The translations under genes were made by a program, and so were the position numbers. Positions 45,818 to 57,014 of a stretch of DNA of 64,000 nt are shown in pieces (position 1 is the first letter of the stretch; the number at the start of each line of letters is the position of its first letter). The notes below the pieces were generated by a model. The model was not told where the DNA came from. It ran no database searches and saw only the letters and a list, made by a program, of their open reading frames with translations. The stretch comes from Patiria pectinifera. Taxonomy: Eukaryota; Echinodermata; Asteroidea; Valvatida; Asterinidae. Location: contig CM057141.1 of assembly GCA_029964075.1 (NCBI GenBank), positions 7,254,001 to 7,318,000 on the forward strand, written 5' to 3'.

Positions 45818-46201
45818 TTATTCCATGTCCAGCGTTTTGGGGGCGCTGGGTGTAGTGGGTTGCGTTACTACTGGCACTGGCTGTACTACCGGCGCAGTTG
45901 CCTTACTTTTTAATACCAGCAACCCCACTCCTATTATCGACGCTATAGCTCCCCACATCGCCCAAGAGCTGTAGTCTGGTGAGCTTGTAGCGTCGTCCGA
46001 TTTTACGTCCATTTTTGCTAATTTTAATTTCATCTGTCTATTGTGTTCGGCTAAAGCTTTACCCTGCTGTATTCGTTTATGATTTTTAGTCTTGGTCACT
46101 CTCGTTACCGTCGGTGATGGCGTTGTTTTTATCGGTTTGGGTGTCTCTGTCTCAGTTGGTTGAGCCACTGGCGTTGCTGTCGCTGCTTTCTGATCTTCCA
46201 T
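45818..46201 (-). CDS. Basic, single-pass Polinton protein
   Basis: 127 codons from ATG 46,201. The N-terminus is Pro/Thr rich (ETETPKPIKTTPSPT), then a basic segment (TKTKNHKRIQQGKALAEHN) and one hydrophobic helix (MWGAIASIIGVGLLVL), then a Pro/Val tail. It overlaps the 3' end of the upstream gene by about 50 bases, as expected in a compact viral genome. Function unknown. Confidence 0.7.
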   Translation of the reverse strand: MEDQKAATATPVAQPTETETPKPIKTTPSPTVTRVTKTKNHKRIQQGKALAEHNRQMKLKLAKMDVKSDDATSSPDYSSWAMWGAIASIIGVGLLVLKSKATAPVVQPVPVVTQPTTPSAPKTLDME

Positions 46202-46581
46202 TTATTATATTAGGTTTGTTAAATTTCAAACGTTTTGTTGTGATAATCGTAGCTACTAAGGGTGATATAAAAGTTCCGTACTTGTAACAAACGCCGCACA
46301 ACATACCAGCCATACTCGCGCTTATAATAGGATCAGAACTCAGGTCGTTGGTGAGTTCTTCAGAATCTATAGTGACGTTATATCCTAAAACTTGTATGGG
46401 TGCATACAAATGATCATAATTTGTCGAGTTCTTTACTGTCAAGAGCTTCGATTTGTTTAACGGTATATTCCTTTCCCAAGTACTTTCTAGAGTTTCCGGC
46501 TGCTACGACACCGCACAAACAATCTTTATGTTCTGCGTTTTGATCTTGCTCGTTCGTTAAAGCAAGTTTTAGGTCCTCCAT
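46152..46581 (-). pseudogene. Conserved small Polinton protein (single frameshift)
   Basis: It starts at ATG 46,581 (MEDLKLALTNEQDQN), followed by CLCGVVAAGNSRKYLGK and VKQIEALDSKELDKL. One frameshift occurs near 46,420, after which reading continues through a segment with MAGMLCGVCYKYGTFISPLV to the end. The cysteine pair and GNSRKYLG stretch are what I associate with a recurrent Polinton protein. Function unknown. Confidence 0.65.
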
Positions 46582-46777
46582 CCAATAAGAAACGAATTTA
46601 ATTTTGTTGTAGCTTTTGCAACTTTGTTACGAAAGCGAAACCTGCAAATACTCGAATATTGCTATCATTTACTAACAGCAAAATGTATTTTGTTGACGTT
46701 TGTTGAATAGGTTGCTGATTTTTTGTTGATTAACAAATTGTAACACCTATGTAGCTTGTTGAGTAGGTTGCTACTCG

Positions 46778-46925
46778 CCTAGGTTATTTTAGTTAAGCAG
46801 CTAGGTTATTTTAGTTAAGCAGCTAGGTTATTTTAGTTAAGCAGCTAGGTTATTTTAGTTAAGCAGCTAGGTCATATTTGCTGACGAGCTAGGTCATATT
46901 TGCTGACGAGCTAGGTTATTTAGCT
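46778..46925. repeat. 22-bp tandem repeats (gcagctaggttattttagtt)
   Basis: Four near-identical 22-bp units, agcagctaggttattttagt plus ta, are followed by two variant units with gctaggtcatatttgctgac. They fill part of the ATPase-capsid intergenic space in the Polinton. Confidence 0.85.
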
Positions 46926-46975
46926 ACTCCAATAGCTCGTAACTAACTGGAGGTTCGGTGTATACGACCAATTTA

Positions 46976-47520
46976 CTATATTTCACAACGTCGTTTTATA
47001 TAATCTCGTCCTTCAATGGGTACGACGACATTTTCATCTAACGCTTGATCAAACGATGTTTTATCTTTGCAGTAAAATAATGCCAACCAAGCCGTGTTTT
47101 CTCTATAATCTTTTAAAAGCTGTTGTACTTTTGAGTCAGTAACCAACAGCTGTGATTTACGTGTCTTCCGCTAAACGCCATTTTGCTTAAAGCGCACGTC
47201 TTTTTACGATATTTAATCTCTTGATCCGAAGAGCAATCGTCCAAGATAAACAGCGTAGCAACACCTTCGAATATTTTCCTGTAAAAATCGATCGCTTCGT
47301 TGAGCGTCATCTTGTACAATTCCGGATCGCAGAGATATACCACGGGATCTGCTTGAATCCACTTTCTTTCGATGTACGTTTTGTTTCTAAATATGGTAGG
47401 GCAAATGATGACTATCGCTTCAAATGTATTTTTATAGTCTGACTCTAACAGATCCAAAATCCATTTGGTTTTACCCGAGTCTGTTTTGCCGACGATTAAA
47501 GCGCAATGCGGTTGTGTCAT
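46976..47520 (-). pseudogene. Packaging ATPase (FtsK/HerA, A32-type; single frameshift)
   Basis: ATP-driven DNA packaging motor of Polintons and related viruses. Walker A is GKTDSGKT (residues 11-18) and Walker B is ATLFILDDCS (residues 87-96). The sensor-like SGRHVNHSCWLLTQKYNSF follows. One frameshift in a T run near 47,115 cuts the frame; coding then continues as RENTAWLALFYCKDKTSFDQ to the stop at 46,976. It lies directly downstream of, and almost touching, the capsid gene (2 bp between the stop at 47,522 and ATG 47,520). Confidence 0.85.
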
Positions 47521-47521
47521 T

Positions 47522-48801
47522 TTAACTTAACAGAGATTTAAAATTTCCGTCTTCCAAGTTCAATTGAGCATCCATGACCAAAAATACGTACATCGTGAGG
47601 TCACCTTGACTTTCGGCTTCTCTGTTAAATTGGATGTTGATGCCTCCTCCGTCTCCGAGTTTCCTACCAGATCCGGGAGCAGAATTGTCGTCGTTACTTC
47701 TAAAATCGAGCCACAGACCGTACTTGTTGTTTAGATGTTGTTGTTGTTGTTGTTGTCTCCGAGGTCAAAACCCGTCAAATTTAAGTCTTTAGCTACTCCG
47801 CGCCCGCTTTCGGTATCGCAAAGAACTTGATAATTTCGTTCTAGTGTTGATACTGAAACATGCCTTGACTGTAGAGTTGATTGGGTTTACCTTCTACAGT
47901 CACCGATGTTTTGGTTAGTTTTGGATTATAAAATCGCTGCGGATTTTTCTCCGTGGGATCTTTAAACAAAAAACAAAATACCCTTGAGACTCCTGATGGG
48001 TTGATTGACGCTGACGTTCCAAAGCGTGTCCGATTTGTTGACGGATCTAACTTCTAGCGAGTGGATTTTATCAAACAGATATTGCATTAACCCCTTGTGT
48101 TTATTCCTGATGGTGATAGCTAGGTCTCTGTTGGTCACCACTTCGTATTCGAGAGACAAGTCTGAGATAGAATACATCGCCGCCGTATCTGAACTGTTGA
48201 CTACTTTATCGTGATCGTTAAACTTTATCTCGTACGTCAGAGGTTGTTTTAAACCGCTGGTGTAAAAAGGGTGATGCGAAGTCAGTATGTCAATGTCTAG
48301 GGGAATACAATATCTGTTACCATAGGCATCAGCGATAGCTTGACCTTTACCGTTGTTGGCGCCCGAGTTATCATCTTGAGCCCCCGTTCTTAGTTTAGAC
48401 ACGTTTTCTTTTTCTATGCCTGAGTACGTCATGTTTCGAGTTGTCGAGCTGTTGAGCCAATTGTCTTTAAAGTTGTGATACACGTCGGCGTGACGATAAC
48501 TCACGATTTCGTTACCTTGAAGTCTGACGCTGATTTCGCTGACTAAATTTCTAGTCAAATTGCCAAAAATGGTTCTATTGTTGTCACCTCCACCTTCGAG
48601 TTCTAAATTGAAAGCTAGTTTACAAGTGCCGGGTACGATCACGTCGTCTACACCCAATTGAGGAAACTTGACCCTCAGCATTTGCCCCGCCGATATACTA
48701 CTAGGATTGTGGGTAATGACCACCTCTTTTCTCTCACCCTTGATAGATCTGGGTATTTTTAATAGCCTGCTGGGATTGAGCTTTCTTCCATACACATTCA
48801 T
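47522..48801 (-). pseudogene. Major capsid protein, double-jelly-roll type (frameshifted C-terminus)
   Basis: It starts MNVYGRKLNPSRLLKIPRSI at 48,801. The open part (279 codons) contains SAGQMLRVKFPQLGVDDVIV, then NLVSEISVRLQGNEIVSYRH, FKDNWLNSS and YCIPLDIDILTSHHPFYTSG, the order I associate with Polinton major capsid proteins. After frameshifts near 47,960, 47,850 and 47,740, coding continues with FYNPKLTKTSVTVEGKPNQL and ends near GDLTMYVFLVMDAQLNLEDG. Total length about 425 codons, normal for the family. A CAA/CAG-like run (gttgttgttgttgttgttg) near 47,740 probably slipped. Confidence 0.85.
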
Positions 48802-48823
48802 TTTATTTATACGAGTTTTAAAT

Positions 48824-49091
48824 TTAAAGGTATCTGTAAGCCAAGTAACCCACCAATAGCGTTCCTCCCGCGATAAACACGAGTTCTCTTTCTATTTGTT
48901 GGTCGCTAGGCTCGTAAAAATCTTCGAGTTTGGTTTCGCGTTGCAGTCCTACGGGTAGTTCGGTAGACTGTCCACTCACCTCCTTGTAGTAACGCAACGC
49001 TCGGTCTACGTTGGAAAATGTTTCTTTAGAGGCATTTTGTTTTCTGATACGTTCGTTTAGAAAATATAGATATTTCGTTCGTGTTTTTGTG
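48824..49091 (-). CDS. Small single-pass Polinton protein, 5' end cut by the PLE block
   Basis: Minus-strand frame from the PLE junction to TAA at 48,824. It contains NVDRALRYYKEVSGQST, a hydrophilic middle, and a C-terminal hydrophobic helix LVFIAGGTLLVGYLAYRYL. The gene lies 22 bp upstream of the capsid gene. The start codon is missing, because the frame runs straight into PLE sequence. Confidence 0.5.
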
Positions 49092-49831
49092 TTTAGTAGG
49101 AAGGGGCGTAATCATACATGTCGCCACTACATTTTAAGTTAAATGGAATGGAGTTTGGCCGCCACCATGCATTTCAGTTTTTATCAGACTTGTGTTTTCT
49201 TAAAAAGAAGTGGTGTTCTGGCTAGGAAAATAGCAAGGAAGAACCGGTTTTGTGCAAGCAAAATTCAGGGAAAAATCTGTTGATATTAAAAACTTGTTGG
49301 AAAGTTCCAAGGTCATTCCAAGAAAGTTGCTGCCGTGAATTAGGGTTCAAAACATGGGAGGGGGATGGGATTTGCTATCAGCATCAGCAGGGCCGTTCCT
49401 CATTCTTTTCTTTTTATGGGATGTAGAACATTGGAGTAAGAGGGGCTCTGTGAGCTGATGAATCTTTTTTTGAAAACATTGTGTTTGCAACCAGCTAGGG
49501 AAGATTTTCGTTTATTTAAGACTTACAATCACTGGTATGGATACCTGTGTAGTTATACGACTAAACTGCCTAGAGCGTATTTGTTAAGGTTTTTTTCCTT
49601 TTTTTGGAAATTCAATACGCATATAGGGAGTAAGATCAGTTCCACTGCCGGGTTGCGGTGATGGGTGGGTTATAACTTGTCAACACATACCTCGCCAGCG
49701 GGCCCATTAGATTGGTGATAACCGGAGAGCGGGAGTTTCAAAAAAACTCATCCGGTGTTTAGGCGACGCAGGGACTGGTTTGTGTACATGTGGTTTTTGT
49801 TTCTAGTTCACTTAATGTTTTGATTTATACC

Positions 49832-49927
49832 GGTGATAATATGCCGTCCCACCTGTTTTTCTTTTTTGTGTGTCGGGGGAAACAGTGCATATTTTCTGTG
49901 CCCTTTTTACGCACTTCATCAGTCACC
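49832..49927 (-). ncRNA. Candidate type I hammerhead ribozyme, PLE copy A
   Basis: Minus-strand equivalent of the motif described for copy B at 54,064-54,159. Stem I ggtga/tcacc, CTGATGA, GAAA and stem III atatgc/gcatat are all present. See that entry for the fold. Confidence 0.65.
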
Positions 49928-50075
49928 CTATGTTTAATTCTTTTGTATGTATTTACTTTATTGCTAATGATGGTAAAGAATATTTTACGCGTTAACTTTT
50001 TTTGTAATGATCAGACTAAGTGGATTCCTTATTTTTAATTTTTATTTTGAAATCCATGCCTAAATGACCATTATG

Positions 50076-51406
50076 TTAGTTCTGTTCTTCAAGAAGTTCC
50101 AAAAGGATTTGAACGTTCTCCTCATCCAAGTTTTTTTCTTGGTTGGATGGTGGAGATGGGTTAATCCTTGATCGGACCAGGCCATCTTTTATGTTTTTTT
50201 GTCGTTTGTATGCCAGGATGGGTTGGGTCGCAAAGAGTGCACTGAGAAAATCATTATCGCTGATCAGATTCCAGTGTTTCAGAAGGGCCTGCTTAAGAGC
50301 TGGGTGTTTAATTTGTGGGTGGTAGGGTAAAACAAAGACCAGCGGGATTTCCTGGGTGGTTTTGGCACGCTTTTTAGGGTTCACGCGAGCTTCGCCTTTT
50401 TGGGGAAGAAGGGCTAAATCTTCTTGGTTGTATCCGCGTTTTTGTAGTTTGTCTTTGAAGAATTCAACCTTCTCCTCAAATTCTTTTGAGTGTGTGCATA
50501 TACGGTCATATCTCATTAATTCTCCCTTAATCAAACCGCCAAAAACTGACTCAGGGTGGGCTGAATCTCGAGCAAGATACTGAAAGGTATCAGTTTTTTT
50601 GGTTGCTACTCGAGTATCCAATTTCCCTTCTTTTTTGAACCGTTCGCCTTTGTAGATGACGAGGTCGAGGAAGGTGACTTGACTGTTTGAAATCTCTGAC
50701 GTGAACTTGAGCGTGGGATGAATTTGGTTTAGAGTTTGGACAAGGTCACCGGCTTGGTCTTCGTTACCGTTAAATATTATTAAGACGTCGTCCCTGTATC
50801 TCATGTAACTCACAATTTAAGGATTGTGTGGGAGAATAATTTCTTTTTCATATTTGAACAGGGTTATATCGCATATTTCTGGACTGCATTCGCTTCCCAT
50901 AGCCACGCCAATTTTCTGTCTGAAGAACTTTCCATTGAATTCAAATATGTTTCGATGCATGATAAGTTCCAGGAGACAGCGAGCGTGTTCTCTTGTAGGT
51001 TTGGGTATTGCGTACAGACTGTTATCGGCAACTTCAAGTGCATCGCAGACTGATTCAATTGCCTCATCTTGTGGGCAATTCGTATACATGGACACAATAT
51101 CCAATGTGATCAATAGGCTATCCTGCTTCAATGTCACGTTGTTTAGTTTTTCAAGCACATGCCCGGAATCGTGTGTATATGTGCTTTGTTGTTTGACAAT
51201 CGGAAGCAGAAAATAGTCTATGTATTTTGAAATTGATTGAGTCGGACCTCCGCAACCACTAATAATAGGCCTCCCCACAAACCGCGTTTCTTTGGGTGCT
51301 TCTTTGTGAACTTTCGGTAAAAGGTAGAGGCAAGGAGTTTTGATGTCGTGGTTGTCATGGTTGAGAAACTCAAATGTTTTTTTGGATATTACTCCATCAA
51401 TGTGAA
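50076..51406 (-). pseudogene. PLE reverse transcriptase, copy A (nonsense codon)
   Basis: RNA-dependent DNA polymerase of a Penelope-like element. Visible motifs: GRPIISGCGGPTQSISKYID, LITLDIVSMYTNC (catalytic Asp), KIGVAMGSECSPEICDI, YMRYRDDVLIIF (catalytic YRDD) and VTFLDLVIYKGERF. A stop codon at 50,814-50,816 replaces the serine codon seen in copies B and C. After the RT the frame ends in LLELLEEQN with no GIY-YIG domain. The 5' third is missing. Confidence 0.85.
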
Positions 51407-51922
51407 CAAGTACAGTCTAAACAAGTACGATAGAACAATCCACTTATCTACTTGCGAGCATTCTTTTGTCACTCATTTCGTTTAATTCCTCTCATAAAAT
51501 AAGCAATGCGAGTCTGGACTAGCCCCTTTCCACAGTACAATAATAAATAAAGATGACGGGCTGCTCCTCACTCCATCCATGTATTAAAACATAATGTCAG
51601 AAATCTAAATCTACACGCAATGATGGTAATTGAATTAAAGCCAAAACAACTTCTCGTTTCCCTCCCCACCTTATGTCAACCTTCTTATCACCCCCCCCCC
51701 CCCCGCGCCCGCCCGGCTGTTTCTTTTGCGCTTGATTTCACACGTCTTGCAGTGACTTTGCACCCCGTCTTGCACATGCGCTGTACCCCTTACCTCGTCC
51801 CAGCTCCCACATATAGGTTGCTGGCATGCCACTAAAACCAAAACCACAATTTCCACGCTCTCTTGCAGACCTCATTCAGTCAATACTTATTGAACACAAG
51901 TTTACATTGAGTCTGCTTGAGC
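51407..51922 (+). other. Spacer between PLE copies A and B, probably PLE 5' region
   Basis: 516 bp with no frame of interest and a C-rich tract (51,690-51,705). It probably includes the 5' untranslated or promoter region of copy B, because it runs directly into that copy's start codon. It is absent from copies A and C, which are 5'-truncated. Confidence 0.45.
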
Positions 51923-53915
51923 ATGGCGAGGAGACTTAATAAAAGCCAAAAAAATAACAAAACGAATGCAGCCAAGAATAGATCTGTCCAATCTCGCCAA
52001 ATAAGCAAAAAGCACAAGAAATGGGCGAAGACGATCTCTCTTGAGCTAAAAGCTAAACAAAGTATGCCCTATGTTAAGAATCTCTCGGACTCTCAGCTCT
52101 CTAACATTGAACTGATTGCTCTAGGCAGGGGTTTGAATTTTATACCCACCCTAGAAAACCAAAAGGTCCACCATCCTTCGCCATTCCCAATCATTTTTCA
52201 GAAAAATGAGATTACGTCTAAAAATGGCAGGGAGAGTGAGACCTCCAAATTCGCATCCTTTCAAATTGCCCTCCACTTGGAATCCCCAACCTACCTTCAA
52301 CCTTAATCTAGAATCATACATTGAGGGTACTTTGGAGGAATTATCCAAGTTGGAAATAAAAAATGTAAAATCTAACATATCAAAAGCGGAACGCATCGCT
52401 CTGACCGGCCTTAAGCAAAGACGAGACATAGTCATTAAACCATTCGATAAAGGCCGCGGTGTATGTGTTTTAAACAGACAAGACTATATACATGAGGGGC
52501 TACGACAATTGTCAGGCCCACATTATGAAGAGATTGATAGGGATCTGACTGGGAAACCGCGCAACAGGTCGCTCAAGCCATACGCAAACTTCACATTGAT
52601 GGAATAATATCCAAAAAAACATTTGAGTTTCTCAACCATGACAACCACGACATCAAAACTCCTTGCCTCTACCTTTTACCGAAAGTTCACAAAGAAGCAC
52701 CCAAAGAAACGCGGTTTGTGGGGAGGCCTATTATTAGTGGTTGCGGAGGTCCGACTCAATCAATTTCAAAATACATAGACTATTTTCTGCTTCCGATTGT
52801 CAAACAACAAAGCACATATACACGCGATTCCGGGCATGTGCTTGAAAAACTAAACAACGTGACATTGAAGCAGGATAGCCTATTGATCACATTGGATATT
52901 GTGTCCATGTATACGAATTGCCCACAAGATGAGGCAATTGAATCAGTCTGCGATGCACTTGAAGTTGCCGATAACAGTCTGTACGCAATACCCAAACCTA
53001 CAAGAGAACACGCTCGCTGTCTCCTGGAACTTATCATGCATCGAAACATATTTGAATTCAATGGAAAGTTCTTCAGACAGAAAATTGGCGTGGCTATGGG
53101 AAGCGAATGCAGTCCAGAAATATGCGATATAACCCTGTTCAAATATGAAAAAGAAATTATTCTCCCACACAATCCTTCAATTGTGAGTTACATGAGATAC
53201 AGGGACGACGTCTTATAATATTTAACGGTAACGAAGACCAAGCCGGTGACCTTGTCCAAACTCTAAACCAAATTCATCCCACGCTCAAGTTCACGTCAGA
53301 GATTTCAAACAGTCAAGTCACCTTCCTCGACCTCGTCATCTACAAAGGCGAACGGTTCAAAAAAGAAGGAAATTGGATACTGAGTAGCAACCAAAAAACT
53401 GATACCTTTCAGTATCTTGCTCGAGATTCAGCCCACCCTGAGTCAGTTTTGGCGGTTTGATTAAGGGAGAATTAATGAGATATGACCGTATATGCACACA
53501 CTCAAAAGAATTTGAGGAGAAGGTTGAATTCTTCAAAGACAAACTACAAAAACGCGGATACAACCAAGAAGATTTAGCCCTTCTTCCCCAAAAAGGCGAA
53601 GCTCGCGTGAACCCTAAAAAGCGTGCAAAAACCAAAAAGAATATCCCGCTGGTCTTTGTTTTACCCTACCACCCACAAATTAAACACCCAGCTCTTAAGC
53701 AGGCCCTTCTGAAACACTGGAATCTGATCAGCGATAATGATTTTCTCAGTGCACTCTTTGCGACCCAACCCATCCTGGCATACAAACGACAAAAAAACAT
53801 AAAAGATGGCCTGGTCCGATCAAGGATTAACCCATCTCCACCATCCAACCAAGAAAAAAACTTGGATGAGGAGAACGTTCAAATCCTTTTGGAACTTCTT
53901 GAAGAACAGAACTAA
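51923..53915 (+). pseudogene. PLE reverse transcriptase, copy B (frameshifted)
   Basis: The N-terminus is Lys/Arg/Asn rich (MARRLNKSQKNNKTNAAK), followed by ALTGLKQRRDIVIKPFDKGR, then the RT core motifs GRPIISGCGGPTQSI, LDIVSMYTN, AMGSECSPE and YRYRDD-type YMRYRDDVL. Single-base changes relative to copies A and C break the frame near 52,150, 52,549, 53,213 and 53,370-53,450. The C-terminal third (53,457-53,915) is open again and ends LLELLEEQN. There is no endonuclease domain. Full length would be about 660 codons. Confidence 0.85.
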
Positions 53916-54063
53916 CATAATGGTCATTTAGGCATGGATTTCAAAATAAAAATTAAAAATAAGGAATCCACTTAGTCTGATCATTACAAAAAAAGCTAAC
54001 GCGTAAAATATTCTTTACCATCATTAGCAATAAAGTAAATACATACAAAAGAATTAAACATAG

Positions 54064-54159
54064 GGTGACTGATGAAGTGCGTAAAAAGGGCACAGAAAAT
54101 ATGCACTGTTTCCCCCGACACACAAAAAAGAAAAACAGGTGGGACGGCATATTATCACC
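54064..54159 (+). ncRNA. Candidate type I hammerhead ribozyme, PLE copy B
   Basis: Parts in order: stem I 5' strand ggtga (54,064-54,068), CTGATGA (54,069-54,075), stem II gtgc/gcac with one A-A mismatch at its base, GAAA (54,095-54,098), stem III atatgc (54,099-54,104) pairing with gcatat (54,147-54,152), then TA with predicted cleavage after 54,154, and stem I 3' strand tcacc (54,155-54,159). All core positions of the hammerhead are present except the usual G-C pair next to stem II. Hammerheads are known in PLEs, which supports the call. The fold is by eye. Confidence 0.68.
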
Positions 54160-54915
54160 GGTATAAATCAAAACATTAAGTGAACTAGAAACAAAAACCA
54201 CATGTACACAAACCAGTCCCTGCGTCGCCTAAACACCGGATGAGTTTTTTTTGAACTCCTGCTCGCCGGTTATCACCAATCTAATGGGCCCGCTGGCGAG
54301 GTATGTGTTGACAAGTTATAACCCACCCATCACCGCAACCCGGCAGTGGAACTGATCTTACTCCCTATATGCGTATTGAATTTCCAAAAAAGGGAAAAAA
54401 ACCTTAACAAATACGCTCTAGGCGGTTTAGTCGTATAACTACACAGGTATCCATACCAGTGATTGTAAGTCTTAAATAAACGAAAATCTTCCCTAGCTGG
54501 TTGCAAACACAATGTTTTCAAAAAAAGATTCATCAGCTCACAGAGCCCCTCTTACTCCAATGTTCTACATCCCATAAAAAGAAAAGAATGAGGAACGGCC
54601 CTGCTGATGCTGATAGCAAATCCCATCCCCCTCCCATGTTTTGAACCCTAATTCACGGCAGCAACTTTCTTGGAATGACCTTGGAACTTTCCAACAAGTT
54701 TTTAATATCAACAGATTTTTCCCTGAATTTTGCTTGCACAAAACCGGTTCTTCCTTGCTATTTTCCTAGCCAGAACACCACTTCTTTTTAAGAAAACACA
54801 AGTCTGATAAAAACTGAAATGCATGGTGGCGGCCAAACTCCATTCCATTTAACTTAAAATGTAGTGGCGACATGTATGATTACGCCCCTTCCTACTAAAC
54901 ACAGCTAAACAAAGT

Positions 54916-56786
54916 ATGCCCTATGTTAAGAATCTCTCGGACTCTCAGCTCTCTAACATTGAACTGATTGCTCTAGGCAGGGGTTTGAATTTTATACCCA
55001 CCCCTAGAAAACCAAAAAGGTCCACCATCCTTCGCCATTCCCAATCATTTTTCAGAAAAATGAGATTACGTCTAAAAATGGCAGGGAGAGTGAGACCTCC
55101 AAATTCGCATCCTTTCAAATTGCCCTCCACTTGGAATCCCCAACCTACCTTCAACCTTAATCTAGAATCATACATTGAGGGTACTTTGGAGGAATTATCC
55201 AAGTTGGAAATAAAAAATGTAAAATCTAACATATCAAAAGCGGAACGCATCGCTCTGACCGGCCTTAAGCAAAGACGAGACATAGTCATTAAACCATTCG
55301 ATAAAGGCCGCGGTGTATGTGTTTTAAACAGACAAGACTATATATACATGAGGGGCTACGACAATTGTCAGGCCCACATTATGAAGAGATTGATAGGGAT
55401 CTGACTGGGGAAACCGCGCAACAGGTCGCTCAAGCCATACGCAGACTTCACATTGATGGAGTAATATCCAAAAAAACATTTGAGTTTCTCAACCATGACA
55501 ACCACGACATCAAAACTCCTTGCCTCTACCTTTTACCGAAAGTTCACAAAGAAGCACCCAAAGAAACGCGGTTTGTGGGGAGGCCTATTATTAGTGGTTG
55601 CGGAGGTCCGACTCAATCAATTTCAAAATACATAGACTATTTTCTGCTTCCGATTGTCAAACAACAAAGCACATATACACGCGATTCCGGGCATGTGCTT
55701 GAAAAACTAAACAACGTGACATTGAAGCAGGATAGCCTATTGATCACATTGGATATTGTGTCCATGTATACGAATTGCCCACAAGATGAGGCAATTGAAT
55801 CAGTCTGCGATGCACTTGAAGTTGCCGATAACAGTCTGTACGCAATACCCAAACCTACAAGAGAACACGCTCGCTGTCTCCTGGAACTTATCATGCATCG
55901 AAACATATTTGAATATAATGGAAAGTTCTTCAGACAGAAAATTGGCGTGGCTATGGGAAGCGAATGCAGTCCAGAAATATGCGATATAACCCTGTTCAAA
56001 TATGAAAAAGAAATTATTCTCCCACACAATCCTTCAATTGTGAGTTACATGAGATACAGGGACGACGTCTTAATAATATTTAACGGTAACGAAGACCAAG
56101 CCGGTGACCTTGTCCAAACTCTAAACCAAATTCATCCCACGCTCAAGTTCACGTCAGAGATTTCAAACAGTCAAGTCACCTTCCTCGACCTCGTCATCTA
56201 CAAAGGCGAACGGTTCAAAAAAGAAGGGAAATTGGATACTCGAGTAGCAACCAAAAAAACTGATACCTTTCAGTATCTTGCTCGAGATTCAGCCCACCCT
56301 GAGTCAGTTTTTGGCGGTTTGATTAAGGGAGAATTAATGAGATATGACCGTATATGCACACACTCAAAAGAATTTGAGGAGAAGGTTGAATTCTTCAAAG
56401 ACAAACTACAAAAACGCGGATACAACCAAGAAGATTTAGCCCTTCTTCCCCAAAAGGCGAAGCTCGCGTGAACCCTAAAAGCGTGCAAAAACCAAAAAGA
56501 ATATCCCGCTGGTCTTTGTTTTACCCTACCACCCACAAATTAAACACCCAGCTCTTAAGCAGGCCCTTCTGAAACACTGGAATCTGATCAGCGATAATGA
56601 TTTTCTCAGTGCACTCTTTGCGACCCAACCCATCCTGGCATACAAACGACAAAAACATAAAAGATGGCCTGGTCCGATCAAGATTAACCCATCTCCACCA
56701 TCCAACCAAGAAAAAAACTTGGATGAGGAGAACGTTCAAATCCTTTTGGAACTTCTTGAAGAACAGAACTAACATAATGGTCATTT
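54916..56786 (+). pseudogene. PLE reverse transcriptase, copy C (frameshifted)
   Basis: Has the longest surviving RT frame: 55,317-56,471 covers all RT motifs, GRPIISGCGGPTQSI to YMRYRDDVLIIF, then VTFLDLVIYKGERF and FFKDKLQKRGYNQEDLALLP. A 2-base insertion near 55,340 separates the N-terminal part, and a 1-base loss near 56,455 cuts the C-terminal part, with more small gaps after it. As in A and B, no GIY-YIG domain is present. Confidence 0.85.
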
Positions 56787-56920
56787 AGGCATGGATTTCA
56801 AAATAAAAATTAAAAATAAGGAATCCACTTAGTCTGATCATTACAAAAAAAGCTAACGCGTAAAATATTCTTTACCATCATTAGCAATAAAATAAATACA
56901 TACAAAAGAATTAAACATAG

Positions 56921-57014
56921 GGTGACTGATGAAGTGCGTAAAGGGCACAGAAAATATGCACTGTTTCCCCCGACACACAAAAAAGAAAAACAGGTGGGAC
57001 GGCATATTATCACC
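56921..57014 (+). ncRNA. Candidate type I hammerhead ribozyme, PLE copy C
   Basis: Same parts as in copy B: ggtga at 56,921-56,925, CTGATGA at 56,926-56,932, GAAA, and stem III closing at gcatat 57,002-57,007. Predicted cleavage lies after 57,009, followed by tcacc 57,010-57,014. The stem II loop is 2 bases shorter than in copy B. Confidence 0.65.

Larger units (their letters stand above)
49091..51406 (-). mobile_element. Penelope-like element copy A (inverted, 5'-truncated)
   Basis: Reverse copy of the sequence shared with copies B and C: same RT, same 3' region of about 1 kb, and same 3' end (ccttcctactaaacac). It is truncated at 51,406, inside the RT, and points away from copies B and C. 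Between A and the start of B lie 516 bp of unrelated sequence (51,407-51,922). Confidence 0.85.
51923..54902 (+). mobile_element. Penelope-like element copy B (longest copy)
   Basis: Includes the only copy of the coding start (ATG 51,923, MARRLNKSQKNN) and runs through the RT and the conserved 3' region to ccttcctactaaacac, then joins copy C head-to-tail at 54,902/54,903. Its 5' boundary may lie further left, in the 51,407-51,922 spacer. Confidence 0.85.

Noticed and set aside
46778..46925. CRISPR array
   Set aside because: The 22-bp units are directly abutting with no spacers, in eukaryotic DNA, and there are no cas genes.
50824..51216. Plus-strand 130-codon frame opposite the PLE RT (also at 52,780 and 55,637 on minus)
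   Set aside because: It is the antisense shadow of the reverse transcriptase; its apparent conservation simply follows from the near-identity of the three copies.
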